DNA of 64,000 nt from Arachnopeziza araneosa (taxonomy: Eukaryota > Ascomycota > Leotiomycetes > Helotiales > Arachnopezizaceae): NCBI GenBank assembly GCA_003988855.1, contig QYAI01000063.1, positions 62,001-126,000 on the forward strand, read 5' to 3'. Shown one piece after another: positions 36,848-49,200 of this stretch. Position numbers and translations under genes: made by a program. The notes beneath the pieces are model-generated. The model did not search any database and was not told the origin of the DNA. It saw only the letters and a list, made by a program, of their open reading frames with translations. Position 1 is the first letter of the stretch. Every line of letters begins with the position of its first letter.

Positions 36848-37201
36848 CTTTTAAGTTCTGATCTCCAGTGTCTAAGTTTAGTGATCTAGTTTAGAAGTGT
36901 TCTAGATGTTTTAAATAGTACTGGGACGTAAAAATATCCTTTAACTTGTCAATTACATTGGGAGCCTGGGCAACGCAAATTAGTTCGTCTCCTTATTTAT
37001 TGGACGTTATTACGAGACGATAATTAGAGGTAATCAGGTCTATCAAGCTGTCAAGACTAAGACGTGCTCTTCATTATTCTCAAAATAACCATACATTTTT
37101 TCTCCTTTATTAATTACTTTTCTCTGATTTCCCCGGTAGAAAACCGCAATGCCATAAAGGGAAAACTTCTCGCTTGATGAACAATTTTGGAATAGCGAGT
37201 C

Positions 37202-37585
37202 TGAGAACGACGCAGAAGTGGCTAGTAGACCCTTTGGGTTACCGAGTGTTGACTAGGAACAGACGCTCGCTTTCTCCTAGCTACTAATATCGCACACATT
37301 GTTATTAACCTTTTACCGCCGCCTGGACAACGCCTGGACAACGCAGAAATGGCCGGTAAACCCTTTAGGCTACCGAGTGTTGACGTAGGAAAAATTGCTC
37401 TCTTTCTCCTAGTTACTAATATCGCACATATTATTATTGGCCTTTTGCCGACGCCTGGACAACGCTTGGACGACGCAGAAGTGGCCGGTAAACCTTTTGG
37501 GTTACCAAGTGTTGACCAGGAAAAATCGCTCGCTTTCTCCTAGCTACTTACACCGCATACATTGTTATTGACTTTTTGCCGACGC
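37202..37585. repeat. three diverged tandem copies of a ~130-bp unit
   Basis: Copies start near 37202, 37322 and 37453. Each contains a version of GACGCAGAAGTGGCCGGTAA, then a TTACCGAGTGTTGAC element, CTTTCTCCTAGCTACT, and CGCACACATTGTTATT, ending GCCGACGCCTGGACAACG. The plus strand can be read as a repeated peptide (EVAGKPFGLPSVDQEKSLAF), but frame shifts between copies argue against a live gene. It lies next to the LTR relic. Confidence 0.8.
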
Positions 37586-37721
37586 CTGGACGTCGCTATG
37601 AGCTATATAGTCTTCCTACAATGCTGCTTTAAAGGATGGCCATCTAAGGGTAATATCTCAACCTTTATAGGCCTTTCACATTGTTCTTTCGCTAATTGAC
37701 TTGCTTGAAAACGACGGATCA

Positions 37722-38178
37722 TTCCATCGAGATCGCGAATGACGTGGAGTCACGAAGGATCATGAACAGCTCTGATACCAACCTTTGTATATTGTCAGCG
37801 TGGTCGTTATTCCGCACAGTTGCGGAAAGCGAATTCCACCCGAGTGACTAAACACCTGCATCTAAGTTTTCACGGTCTGCTTTCTCAGCCACTGGTTGTG
37901 CTTTTGTTTAGGCTTGTTTGCCTCCGTTGAAAAGTGTGCTTTTAGTTTGCAGCTGTCTGAAGCGATAACGAGAACTTCCACTTCTCCGCCAGAGATATGA
38001 CGTCCTTTTCCGCCGTCAGGTCTAGAATCTTTCGTTTCCTTCTCTAAGTCTAAGACCAAAGCGTAGCACTGCGCTACTGGTATTGTTCCTTTAATCGTTT
38101 TGACTTTATTTCAGGGAGGCTGAAGAATTTAAAAAGTTTGGCTTCATTTATAAAAAGAAAGATACATTATTACCAACA
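37722..38178 (-). mobile_element. probable Ty1/copia LTR relic with primer-binding site
   Basis: On the minus strand a candidate LTR runs from 38178 (TGTTGGTAATAATG) to 37786 (...AATATACA), about 393 bp with TGT...ACA ends. Five bases after it comes TGGTATCAGAGC (37780-37769), the primer-binding site complementary to initiator Met-tRNA that is classic for Ty1/copia elements. A short frame opens at 37722 (MIRRFQASQLAKEQ) and stops after 39 codons. No reverse transcriptase, integrase or second LTR was found, so this is a remnant. The LTR limits are inferred from the end motifs only. Confidence 0.5.
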
Positions 38179-39187
38179 AAGCAAGAACAATTCAATATAC
38201 TCCGTGATGAATTTCCACGAGCAAAGCATGATTCAGACCAAGAAACAAGTTAATTATAGAATATAAAACAAGAATGTCAAGCATACGAAATAGGGATCAA
38301 TAGCCTTAAAGGCTTTCCCGGCTGTGCGTCACTTATCAGGCTTGGCTGACAATGCTCTCTGTTTGTAGTCAGCACACAGCTATGCTATGAAAGGCAAATG
38401 AAGGAGAACCATCCCCCTAAGCATTCCTTAGTGATGCTTTTTGTATCTGTCAAGTGTCTCGTGTCACCTGATGGCCTGGGCAGCTGAGATGACGGTGGCC
38501 AGGCCGGTGGACGCCAGGCGATGGCAATATTGGTTTTGCCCGAAATCTCCTGTCATGCATGCCTTGGAAGGATCTGGCCCGGCTCGTGATGATGGCTCAT
38601 TCTCCTGATGATGAGATGTTTGCTCCTCGAGTCGCTCATGTTGCCAGCTCCTTCAAAGAAGTCGCAGCATCATCGATGTCCTCAGCCATCCGAGGTCTCA
38701 AGAAATCACCGACAAGTTTGTGCAGAGGGTTAAATATATAAATAAATTCAGTGTGTCCGATAAGGCCTTATCGCGTTCTGCATTGACGAATTTCCTCTTG
38801 GCATCCCTGCAGAGTCCCAGGTACTGAATGAATAGCCGACCAAGGGAGGCTGGAAGCATCGACCTGACACAACCTCCGTCCTCTTCATCTTCTTTCAAGA
38901 ACTTTCCTGCCTTCGAGTCCAGCGGAAGAACAGCAAAGCCTCTCGTTTCGAGCGGACCATAAAGCCTCTTCTTCCAGCCTTGTCTTTCTTCTTCTCCCAC
39001 CTCCGAGTCCGCACAGCCTCTCGGCCTGACACTTCATCCAACCCTCGTGGCAAGAACACACTCACACGACCCCCTCCTACACCGCAGACAGTCAACAGCA
39101 GGGCGAGATCTGTGATTCTCGATCTGTATTCCATAAATTCAACCGCAGTATTTACCACCATCTTCCAGAGAACTTCAATCTATTACC
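38179..39187. other. intergenic, upstream of the E2 gene
   Basis: About 1 kb with no recognisable gene. The last part is pyrimidine-rich and is probably promoter and leader of the ubiquitin-conjugating enzyme gene. Confidence 0.4.
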
Positions 39188-39998
39188 ATGGCTTCCCAAC
39201 GCCTGCAACAAGAGTTGAAGTCCCTCCAGAAGGAGAAGTGGCTTAATATCGAGGTATGTGAACCCTCGACTATTGGTCGTTCGGAACTGATCGCCTTTGG
39301 ATAGTTGGAGGGAGACGCCCTGTTCAAGTGGATCGTTGGACTTGTCGTTGTCAACCCCGACAGTGCCTTCAACGGTGCCTACTTCAAGGTGAGATTCTTG
39401 CTGGCTGACTGAGTTGCCCTGCTAACTCCAGCAGACCGAGATGAAGTTCACTGACAGTTACCCTTACTCTCCCCCAACCTTCAAGTTCCTCCGTTCAATC
39501 TACCATCCCAACATCTACAGTGACGGCAAGGTTTGCATCTCGATCCTACACACTCCGGGCGAGGATGAGCAGTCTGGAGAACAGGCATCGGAACGCTGGA
39601 ACCCTGCCCAGAGCGTCGAGTCGGTTCTTCGATCTATTCTCCTCCTTCTCGACGACCCTTACATCAGTTCCCCCGCCAATGTCGATGCCGGTGTCCTCTA
39701 CCGCGACAACCGAGATGCATACAACAAGAAGGCTAGAGAAACTGTCGAGGCTTCCAAGCAAGATATCCCCGAAGATTTTGTTATGCCCAAGACTTTGACC
39801 GAGGCTCCTCCTGCTAAGATCGTCGATGACGATGATTTCTGGAATGAGAGTGGTGATGAAGACGATTTCGGTGCTAGTGATAGCTCTGAGGAGGACTGCG
39901 AAATGGACGAAGATGAGGAGGCCGAGGAGGAAATGGAGGAGGAGGAGGAGGAGGAGGAGGAGGAGGAAGAAGAAGAAGATGAAGATATGGATGAGTAA
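39188..39998 (+). CDS. CDC34: ubiquitin-conjugating enzyme E2, CDC34/UBC7 class
   Basis: Exons 39188-39253, 39305-39388 and 39435-39998 give 237 aa; introns are 51 and 46 nt. The UBC fold has YHPNIYSDGKVCISILH with the catalytic Cys, and directly after it the acidic-loop insertion GEDEQSGEQASERWNP that marks the CDC34/UBC7 class. The C-terminus is a long acidic tail (from about residue 185) ending in a run of Glu encoded by GAG repeats (about 39928-39980). The tail is as in CDC34, which uses it to bind the SCF ligase, so a role in SCF-driven destruction of cell-cycle regulators is the best guess. UBC7-like ER function is less likely because of the tail. Confidence 0.88.
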
Positions 39999-40623
39999 AT
40001 CACATCATGCGGCTCTCCAGCATCATGTACAGGGCCAATGTAGAGCCGAGCATTATTGGGAGCGGTATCTTTCTTTACAGGAGTCTACTGGGTCACATTG
40101 GGGTCATTTTCCTGTTACCGCATCAGCATAGCGATGGTCCGGTTGGGTGTTTTCTCCTCAATGGCGTCTGGATTTCAGCATTCAGATGTAGCGTTCTTTG
40201 GCTGGAGGGCAATGACGGTTGGCTTTTAGAACAGGCGTTGGCTGGATCTGGCTTTAGAGACGCCATTATTGAGAACGGTACCAACGAGCGATAGATATTT
40301 GGCAGTATTCTATTCATGTCTATGTCCCAAGTGAAATTCATATGCTCAATTATGACTCAAGGAAAGTAAGGTAGGTTTTATCAAGACGGAGGCACGGGAC
40401 ATGCGGCCGACATTGACAAGGGTCTTGGAGCTCATGAAAGCTCCTCCATTTCCAAGGTTGGAAACACCTACAAAACCACGAAAAGAAGATTCCACTTTCT
40501 GCTTTGGCTTTGATATCTCTTCTTGATTGAGTATTCAGGTAACTAGTTTGCCCATGATCACCAGAAAACCCTAGAGCAACCTCTTCCCTGTGCCTCCAGC
40601 CTCGCTGGCCTTCCCCCACGACA
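39999..40623. other. intergenic
   Basis: About 620 bases between two same-strand genes. It contains the E2 3' region and the next promoter. No motif was assigned. Confidence 0.4.
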
Positions 40624-43394
40624 ATGTCGAATTACTTTCAACCCTCAGAGGGCGATATTGACACGCTTCTGGCTGTCATACCTGATATCACTCGCCAGCA
40701 AGCAATCGCTAGATTGAAGGCAGGTACGAGTTGCCTTGGTCGGGTTGCTACTAACAGATTTAGGGCAATAACAACAACGCCGACAGCGCTGTGGGTGAAT
40801 ACTTTGATGATCCAACTGGAAGTACTACAAAGGTACATGAGACGCTCTGTTTCGAGTTTGATATAGAAAGGCTGAGCTTCTGATAGTATTCGTGGGATGA
40901 GGGCCCGTTCAGTAGCGATCGAGATGGAAGAAGCAACAATCATAGCATATGTATGATCCCTTGTATTACAAAACGCATTTCTCTAATCCCTTCAGCCTTC
41001 AACATCCAAGGACCAGACGATCCCGGAGTTTATGGAACGTATGATGGAACGATTACTCGACCACCGTCTCGTAGCGACAATAAATCTCCCTTAAGTAAGA
41101 TAATAGACCTGACTGCCGCTCATGCAGCTGGTTTGTATACCTGATGCAACTTCTTCAAACATGGCTAACTGGGCCCAACTGGATAGCTGACCCGAGCACA
41201 TCTCACGGAAAGATCATCACGCAAGAAGAATCAGATAGGGAGTTGGCAGAAGCTATCAGGCTATCGAGGGAAGAATCTAATATGCCTCCCCAAGAGACTG
41301 GGATTACGAATACAAATGAGGTGCATTTTGGGCCTGCTACGAGGCCAGAATACGAGCTGGGACAATGGGAGATGGTACCGCTTGGTAAAAGTACTACAGC
41401 TCAAGAATGGTATTCAAATCCGGAGCCTGCGGATCGGAAACGAGAGACCGATGTCCCGGCTTTTTTGAAGCCAAGTGCGGCAAATCATCGCCTAGGTGCC
41501 TTGATCACAATCTATCATGAGGTTCCTATGATTCGAAACATTTTTATCAACACCTTGGATATTGCTCACACTTATGGTCACGATAAGGAATGGTGGTCGG
41601 GCAAACCTATTGAGATGGGCAAGGACGAAGATGATGATCCGGTTTACATGGAGGTTGACCAAGAACTTCAACGTCTCATGGCCTTTCTCGACAATACTGA
41701 TCGTAGCTATGGCTCTGTCGAGGCTCTCGCACGACACTATGAAGTCCAAAAAGCGATGCGATTCAACACAGATGCTGCTGCAACTGTGATGAACGTTTGG
41801 CGTAAACATTCCGAGAGAGATAACCGTGCGGCAATGGTCAAGAGGATATTCAGTGTTGGTGTTGCTTCTGAGGAAGCAGAGGGGCACGATGAGAAAAGTT
41901 TCGCTATCTTAGATTTAGGTCTTCCTCCGAAAGACACAATTGCTAATACTCTGTACGACATTGCTGATGAAGCGTTATGGCCTAATTTACGACCGTTGGA
42001 ACTAAAGGATAGTCCGTACTTGAGTCATATTGCTGAAGTTATTGCGTTTAAGGTGGAGGGTGGCGCGGAGTACAAGAGTGTGGATATCCCAGCTGTGTGG
42101 TATCCGGATCGATACCTGAAACCTAATCGGGAAGCGGCACTAAATATGAGATTGAAAAAGCACGAAGTTTATGAGAGGTTAAATCAAGTTTTGCGGCTTG
42201 AAGAACGCCTCACTTATACACAACTGCGGACAGGGAAGATAGTGACGATTCAAGATCTTTTTAAAGCGAGTCTTAAACATGATGAAGCTGAGCTCCCTGA
42301 TGAGAATGGATATAGTGATGAAGAGGAATGGCCTAGGCGACCAAAACCAACCACGAAAAAGCTTTCCGAGGAATTGAAGAAAGTGGTGGATAGTATCGAC
42401 AGGAAATTAATGGGTATTTCATCATATCTTCATATATCAAATATGCTAACCAGCGCTAGCTCTCAACGAAGAAAAGACTAGAATACATGAACAACTTCGC
42501 GCTTTGTCTAACCTCTATACTTCACCAGATCCCAACCCCGATGCTCACAGGTTGAAGAAATACACCCTCCGTGGCGTATCGACTACGAAAGACACGCTGT
42601 ATATTTGCCGACGCAGCACTGATCTGATTTCTATGGATGACGTTCCTCTTGAAGGCGATCAATGGTGGCGCATTCAATATGGCACACAACTTGAAGTCTC
42701 CAAAACAAGCGAAGAAATTGTTCTCGAAGCGGCGAAGGATGAGAGTAAGAACACGCTGTTAGTATACGCAAGTGAGGCAGCAATGAATATGACACCTCAT
42801 AAGCTCCCGAAGCCGTTAGAGATGTTTGTCAGGTTTGACAATGGATTATTTAAGAATGAGCTAGAGAATGGGGGCAATAGTAGCGAGGGCACGATGGAAG
42901 GTGACGGAGACACGAGTCTAGGAGTCCATCTTGGTCCGAGTAGTCCTGGCAAGAGAAAATTCGATGAGAGAGGGAGTGATACTGGCATTGACGATTCAAA
43001 TAACCCCTACAGAATCAGCGAACGCGAGCTCCGCTCCAGCGACGAGAGTAGCAGCACCAATACAGAAGCCACCATAACGGCTTCTCGAAGCATGGAAGAA
43101 GCATTCCGGGATGATGAGGGCATGGGGCAAGAGATGCAAGAAAGGTTAGGGAATGGATTCGGGATGATCCAAATTGGTGGTTCAGGTGTGACTAGAGTTG
43201 GCGGTGCTGATGCGACGATTGACAGTATGGATTTGGATCTTAGTGACGAAGGATTCGGTGAGGGTGAGGATGAGAGTGATGGTATCTTACATATTGGTGG
43301 ACATGGACATGGACATGGAAACCCGGCGGTAGCTACGGATGAGCTGCAGGTTGGGGAGAGTCCGGCTGTCAGAAGGGTGGGACTGAAGGATTGA
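40624..43394 (+). CDS. UBA/UIM protein with catalytically dead USP-like domain
   Basis: Exons 40624-40719, 40764-40832, 40887-40950, 40996-41130, 41187-42413 and 42460-43394 give 841 aa. The N-terminus is a UBA-like helix set (DIDTLLAVIPDITRQQAIARLK then NNNNADSAVGEYFDDP). A ubiquitin-interacting motif follows (EESDRELAEAIRLSREES). The large middle follows the plan of a USP/UBP protease of the USP25/28 kind: LGALITIYHEVPMIRNIF in place of the Cys box, then ELQRLMAFLDNTDRSYGSVEALA, FAILDLGLP, and at the end GDQWWRIQY...EEIVLEA...LLVYAS. The catalytic Cys (NTCW-type box) and the His box are absent. The C-terminus is Ser/Glu-rich. Intron 1 starts with GC instead of GT (AAG|GCAGGT). It probably binds ubiquitin without cutting it. 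Confidence 0.8.
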
Positions 43395-45238
43395 TTAATT
43401 GAGGGTACAACGCTGTGGTCTAAGAGTGTCGATTTGGTGTCATCGATCTTGTATAATAATACCCAAAGGCACTCGTTAATTTCTGTAGTGCTGCAGATCC
43501 TCCAAGCGAAGGCTCTTTATTTGGATTTATAATGACTTACCAGAAGCTCTTCGTAACCAAATCTCGTCACATGATAAATCCTTGAAATAAGTTTCATAGT
43601 GATACATTAGATACCTGTTGAAGCCAATTCATTCCTGCTAATATAGATGCTCCGTTCTTCTTCGGCATTTCTTGAGCCTGTATTTGGTAGGGGGTTACCG
43701 AGTAGGGATTGATGAGTGGTGAGAGGTGGTGAGAAGTGGTGAACGGTAGTGGTAAGCAATGGTGAGCACCACGATCGCACTCTAGATTAACAAGCGAACC
43801 AAAATAGACAGCCCCATCCTCATGTGACACGACCGATACGATAGTACCTATGATCGGTCGTGAAGCAGAGCTATCTATATCTGGTTCATATCCCGAGATG
43901 GCACTCGTGATCCGCGAGTTGAGACGTCGTCGTCGTCTCGGGTACCCGAACGTATTGCGTATAGTTATCTCCGTCATTTGTGACGAGAGGCGTGAAAGAG
44001 CGGGGATGAATAGCTTGTTGATCGCTTCTGAGGGCGCGATGCAATGTTGTTGTTGCTCCTCCGCCTTCTGATGTGTTCGCACGAGTGTGATGGCTGGGAA
44101 TGCATGGTAGAGGTATGAGGAAGCGGTTTATCGGCCTTGAAAACCTGCTTACCGTGATTTTGATCTGAGAACATGCTTCCTCGTTCCTGTCTCTGTTTTG
44201 TAGGGGTGACGATTGCGGTGGGAGCTGGGCATGAGAGATGGGGAAATGAACAAGTAGACGTTAAGATTGAGGGGATCAGAGTTAGATAGATAGAAGGGTT
44301 AAGGTGGAAGAAAGAACAAGGATTGAGGAAACTAGAATACTGTATTCTGGAATCTTCCCGTTCGGGATCAATAAGTTTTAGGGAACTTTACTTGAGTTTC
44401 GGTTTGGAAAACACTGTTGAGGCTCTCTGTTCATGGGTAAGGGGGTTTGGGAATCATAAGTGGCAAGTCAAGGATCTTTTTGAAGCTGGTTTTATATAGA
44501 AAGATGGGTAGTAAGGAATCGAGCTGAGTAGATACCGGGTAAGAAGGTTGTGAAAGGGAATCTGAAGTAGTTTGAATGAGACAGGATGGAGGAAGGAAGA
44601 TGCCGCATAGATTGACTGGACGGATTTGTCTCCAAATCAGAAGGGATCTCGTTTCCAGGACTCGGATATTAAAAGTTGTCATCCTTCGTATAGACGCTGC
44701 AGCGTGGTGGCGATCGATATCAAAGATTCGGAGAGGGAAGATTCGGCAGAGCCCTCGACGTCGGGAACGCATCAGCTTTACGCAGGTAGCAACTTTTCAA
44801 TCGCAAACCAAATTTCAAATCTTGCATGTCAGATAACTCATCTACGTAAACTCTCATGAACTCCCGCAACCTGAAACCTCACGTGCACTTGCGCCGCCGA
44901 ACGCATCCAACAAGGCGCATGCTGGTAATCCATCCGCCCACCACGAAACACTCGACAGAAACCAAGTCTCAGAATGACCTCTTTGATCAGATTCGGGGCA
45001 GCCTTTCCAACCTTAGTATCCCTTTCTCCCGATTGAACGCACAGTCATCCCGCCACTGAAACCGGAACCCCTTTTGCAAATTGCCTCCTTTTAGCGCTGA
45101 GAGTCGTCGGCCGAAGGGTTACACGTTCCTCCCCGAGAAAACCCCCCAGGATACGATTCCCGAAGACGGTCCGAGATGTCGAGTTTCTGATGCTGTTTTT
45201 GCGTTGGGATGACGATGATGAAGAAGAAAAGGGTCGCC
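43395..45238. other. intergenic, no convincing gene
   Basis: About 1.8 kb. A 162-codon minus-strand frame (44082-43594) has no recognised motif and biased Arg/Ser content, so I do not call it. A 10-bp perfect inverted repeat lies at 43828-43862. G/T-rich short repeats of TGGTGAGA-type occur at about 43715-43770. Confidence 0.4.
43828..43862. repeat. 10-bp perfect inverted repeat
   Basis: CACGACCGAT at 43828-43837 and ATCGGTCGTG at 43853-43862 are exact reverse complements with a 15-base spacer. Confidence 0.6.
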
Positions 45239-46250
45239 TCAGACATTTTCGCCCGCCGCTCTCCGAAGCATCCGCGTTGTCCATTCCACTTGGCTGAGCA
45301 TGATGCTGTGGCCGGCTTGCTCGCAGCGTTCGACCGTGTCGACCATGTTGGGTTTCGAGTCTTGCGCGGCTTTGATGATCATCTCGGCGTAGGGAGCGGT
45401 GATGGCTTGATCTCTTCCACAGATCACGTACGTCGAGGGGATGTATCGCCAAGCTGCGTAGGTGGTCTTGCTCCAGAAGACGCCGATGCTCTGGGGAAGG
45501 AGCTTGGATACCCAATAGTCTGCTTCGGCTTTGGGCATGTCGTTGTAGAATACAGCGGCTGCTGTTCTAGGATCGATTGTAGAAGTACCCGTCTATTGAA
45601 TGTTAGTTCCCATGTCAACGATCTTGCTTCCATTTTTCCCTATTCGGAAATGTAAAGTTGACGACACGAAGGTGCCTCATTGTTCATTCATCAAGAAACA
45701 AAAAGAGATTCTAAAAACTAGGTGATAAACTGACCTGGAGATTGATGCGCATGTAAGGGAAGAAAGCTGAAGTGTCTCCTCTTTGGCTTCCTTGGAAGCC
45801 TTCTAGCGCCATCCCTAGGAAATCATGGTCAGAAAACGAATGAAAGAATCTTAGCCAGAGTAGATGAATGGATTATCTTGCAAGCAAACTCTTGTGCTGC
45901 TATTTTAACTTACAGGACATGATGAAGACCAACCTGACAACTCCTCCCCTTAGTCCTCTCTGCTGTCGCTCTAGTTTCCCCAGTCCGTGCAATGCTTCTC
46001 CACCTGGCAGACCAGCGTAGGAATGTAGCACCACGATGACATCGTTGCCGCCTTCAACGAGTTCAATTACTAAATTTCGGATGGTTTGAACATCTTCGGT
46101 GAAGTCGTACGTTGCTGGCTGTCCGCCAACCGAAGGTAGCGCAACGGGGATAGTGATGTAACCGTAGAATGATAGAGAGGCTTTCAAAGGCTCGTAGATA
46201 AGTTGAGAGTGGGATGCTCCAGGAACACAGACAAAAATTGGCTTAGACAT
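45239..46250 (-). CDS. alpha/beta hydrolase (AB_hydrolase_6 type)
   Basis: Exons on the minus strand: 46250-45914, 45814-45735 and 45592-45239 (256 aa); introns are 99 and 142 nt, longer than usual here. The start is MSKPIFVCVPGASHS (ATG at 46250; codons before it begin with GTG). The catalytic triad is readable: nucleophile Ser in VVLHSYAGLPG, acid in TYVICGRDQAI and His in EQAGHSIML. This layout matches small fungal esterase-like hydrolases of the plant salicylate-esterase fold. Substrate unknown. No signal peptide, so probably cytosolic. Neighbours give no pathway context. Confidence 0.82.
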
Positions 46251-49200
46251 TATGCTTTTGGGCACTGGAGTTTCGAAAAGAAAATCAAGAAGAATATACT
46301 GAAGCTTCGGTGAGACATTGCACTTTCTGAAAACTCATTTCACCAACTTCTCACGATTGATTGCTACATCAGTGCTGATGCATACCTTGCCTCTTGTTAT
46401 ACCTCCAGAAACATTAAAGCGAGCACCCATAGCCGTTATGTCAAGCTAGGGCGGCGGCCACTTGACATGTAGCCATGTACGAGGCCGACAGCAGGGACCA
46501 ATGAATTTTAGTCAGTCGCAAATCGATACCAATCAAGTTTAACCTCCACTCTGGGATGGAGAAAAGGTACGCCTCTTCGTGAATAAGACAAGCGGCTTCG
46601 AGCCGAGCCCAGACGGTAAGAACCTGAACCTTTTTTACACATCAACGCAGCAAGCAGAGCTGGATCTGGTTCAGCAGCATTGGCCTCGGCCGTCGGCGCT
46701 TCAGTTAGTCTCATCTGTTAGTTTGGAAAATTGGCAGTTCTGAGTGGACTTCGGTGCTGACAGACGATCGACCCATGCCTCGTATTAGGCACCAGTAAAA
46801 AGACAACGCGGAACGAGCTTTGGAAACATGACAGTCGTTTTACGCACTTCCCGTAAATTGAGAGGACGGAGCAGATCCTTGACGCCTAATTACTCAAGCC
46901 ACCCTAAATTCTCGAGAATTTAAGGTTTTAGTCGACAATCGCGTGGGAACCTTGCTTTGGCAGATCATCTGGCGCCGCACACTAACCTCTATCTGAAGGG
47001 GTTGGAGCTTGCGGGGGTCCGCTCAACAACCTTGACAGCTGGCCGAAGGGTGATGATTATCATCAAGCCGCGTTCCTCATGAAGCCTTGCCAGCACACCA
47101 GCGATCCAGTTGCTCTCTGATACACACAAGTGGCAAGCTGGGAAGCAATTCATATCCCTCGGAGAGAAGCCCCTCGTTCTTCCACAGGCAAAAGGGATAA
47201 AGTGTCAAGACTGATACGTGAAGAGCTCCTTTTTGGCGGATATGACCGTCTCAGAGGATGGCATCATGGTGACCGAGAAGTGCCCGGAGGATTACTCTAA
47301 CCCCACTCTGATCACTCTGTGCTCTTCAATAGCCCGGGAGTGGCTGGCTGGCGGGCTGACTGGCTGACTGCGTCAGGCTCTGAATTCCCAAATAGACGCG
47401 ACGAAGGTGTTGTGGTATTGTAGGCTTCATCGACACTGGTCATGGGAGAGAGAAAGGGGGTTTGTAGCAAGTAGCGGTCAGAAGGCAGCAATATTCAATT
47501 ATCCCATCCGCGCAGAACGAAGCGTCAAAGAGTATGAAATGAGAGCTGACTGGGACTCCACTTGGAAGCCATAGGTTACTCGCTGGCTCGCGTTGCGAAG
47601 CGAACACCGACAACAACTATGCATGAAGCAGATGAAGAGTTGGGATGAAGCCGCAAACCAGAGTCGGCAATATACGAGGGAACGAGTCGTAGTTGGGATG
47701 CGCGAATCACCTTTGGGGGTGGCTGGATTAGACGAGCTCTCAAAGCGGTAAGTGCTGGGCAAGGTGGGCGCCCCTATAAGCGAAGGCGGTGTGCATCGAG
47801 GATCTTTATATCGTCTAGGGTTCGGAAAGACTCTTCCTTTTCCAACATCCAGACGGCGCAGCTGAGACTCCGGAACTGCGCTTGCTTTGTAACTCCGTAT
47901 AGTCATGGAATCGATAACACTATCTTTCTTTAATGACCCAACTCAGCCAACACATTGTCCCGTGCTGCAAACAGCAAAGCCTCATTGTCACCCTGCCCGC
48001 TTGGTTTCCAGCAATCTTTGGCTTCATGCAAGTCGCGTTCAGCACGATTCAGCTGTGCACAATGCTGGACTGGACCTGGTGAACCAGACCGCTGGGTCCA
48101 CCAACTCGAACGAGTTTCCCAGGCGAGCCGTTCCGAATCTCCGTCAGCCAGTGAGAGAAGTGGCTGTCTTCAATGTGGCATGGAGCCACTTCTGGAAGGA
48201 TTTGAAATCTGTAGAACAGGAGGGAGAGAAGCACATCAAACCACTTGCGCAATATATTTCCTGATTCGATTGTAGCTTCGGCATGACAGTCACGCCGCAC
48301 CTCGCTTTCGGATCAGGTCAGAGATAATCCTTGCATCTTTGCCGTGTTGCTTGTTCATCCTCTTTTCTCACAAGAAGAGATTTCTTTTAGCAGGTTCAAG
48401 CAAGATCGTCTGGTAATCTATCATCTCCTTTTTGACGCGGAGAGATTCCGTGCTGTCAAACCTACCAAGCTACCATGACGTAGCTACGACCACGCCTTTC
48501 AGAGCTTTGGGCTCTCTAACCAGCCATTGCTCGCACCTTTTTAGACTTCGGATCTGAAGATTTAGACCGAGAGCCAATTCAAAGTCAATGTTTGAGCTGG
48601 TCTGAGCCAGCTTGAGCATCCGTGCAACTTCGACCATGGCTGAGTCCTGAATGGCTCATTGATGATATTTCTAGCAACTCGGCGCAACCTCGTTCCATGA
48701 CTTCGGAATATTCGAAGGAACAACTCAAAAATGGCCTTTTGCTTGTCCCAAAGCCCTTTAGTCTACTATTTTACAGCTTACACTGGGCTTAGCGCTTGCA
48801 AACCATTTTGTTTGTCATTGATTCACCTTAGACATCCGTCCTAGACATTCAGCTACACTAATTTGACCTTCTGATTTACGAAAACGGAAACGCCTCTTCG
48901 GCCATGAAGACAGCCAGAAATATCCTAAAATTTCAATATTGTTGCATATCCTCGCGGCTCTCAGCCCTACATGATGAGCCTTGTGTGCACAGCCTCAAAG
49001 CAGTTTCATTGCCATGAGGAGGATTTTCAGCTCTTTCAGCCTCACAGCGGCTCATGAGAAAACTCATACTAATAATTTTTTTTAAAGCGGCATGAGTTCT
49101 TCTTTTGTTTCTGATGCCTGAAGAGGCTACGTGGTTCTCTCTCGTCGTTTCAAACTGTCCACTTTGAGGCTATCGATAACCGACCTAAATATCGCCAAAT

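Noticed and set aside
38980..39246. 88-codon frame upstream of the E2 gene
   Set aside because: It overlaps the E2 start and intron 1 in another frame and has no motif.
43594..44082. 162-codon minus-strand frame
   Set aside because: No conserved motif, Arg/Ser-biased content, and no splice-supported extension.
45045..45655. Overlapping frames on both strands at the alpha/beta hydrolase 3' end
   Set aside because: They are shadows of the hydrolase coding frame, which alone carries the catalytic Asp and His.
47905..48264. 119-codon frame in the large gap
   Set aside because: No recognisable domain and no flanking splice or neighbour support.
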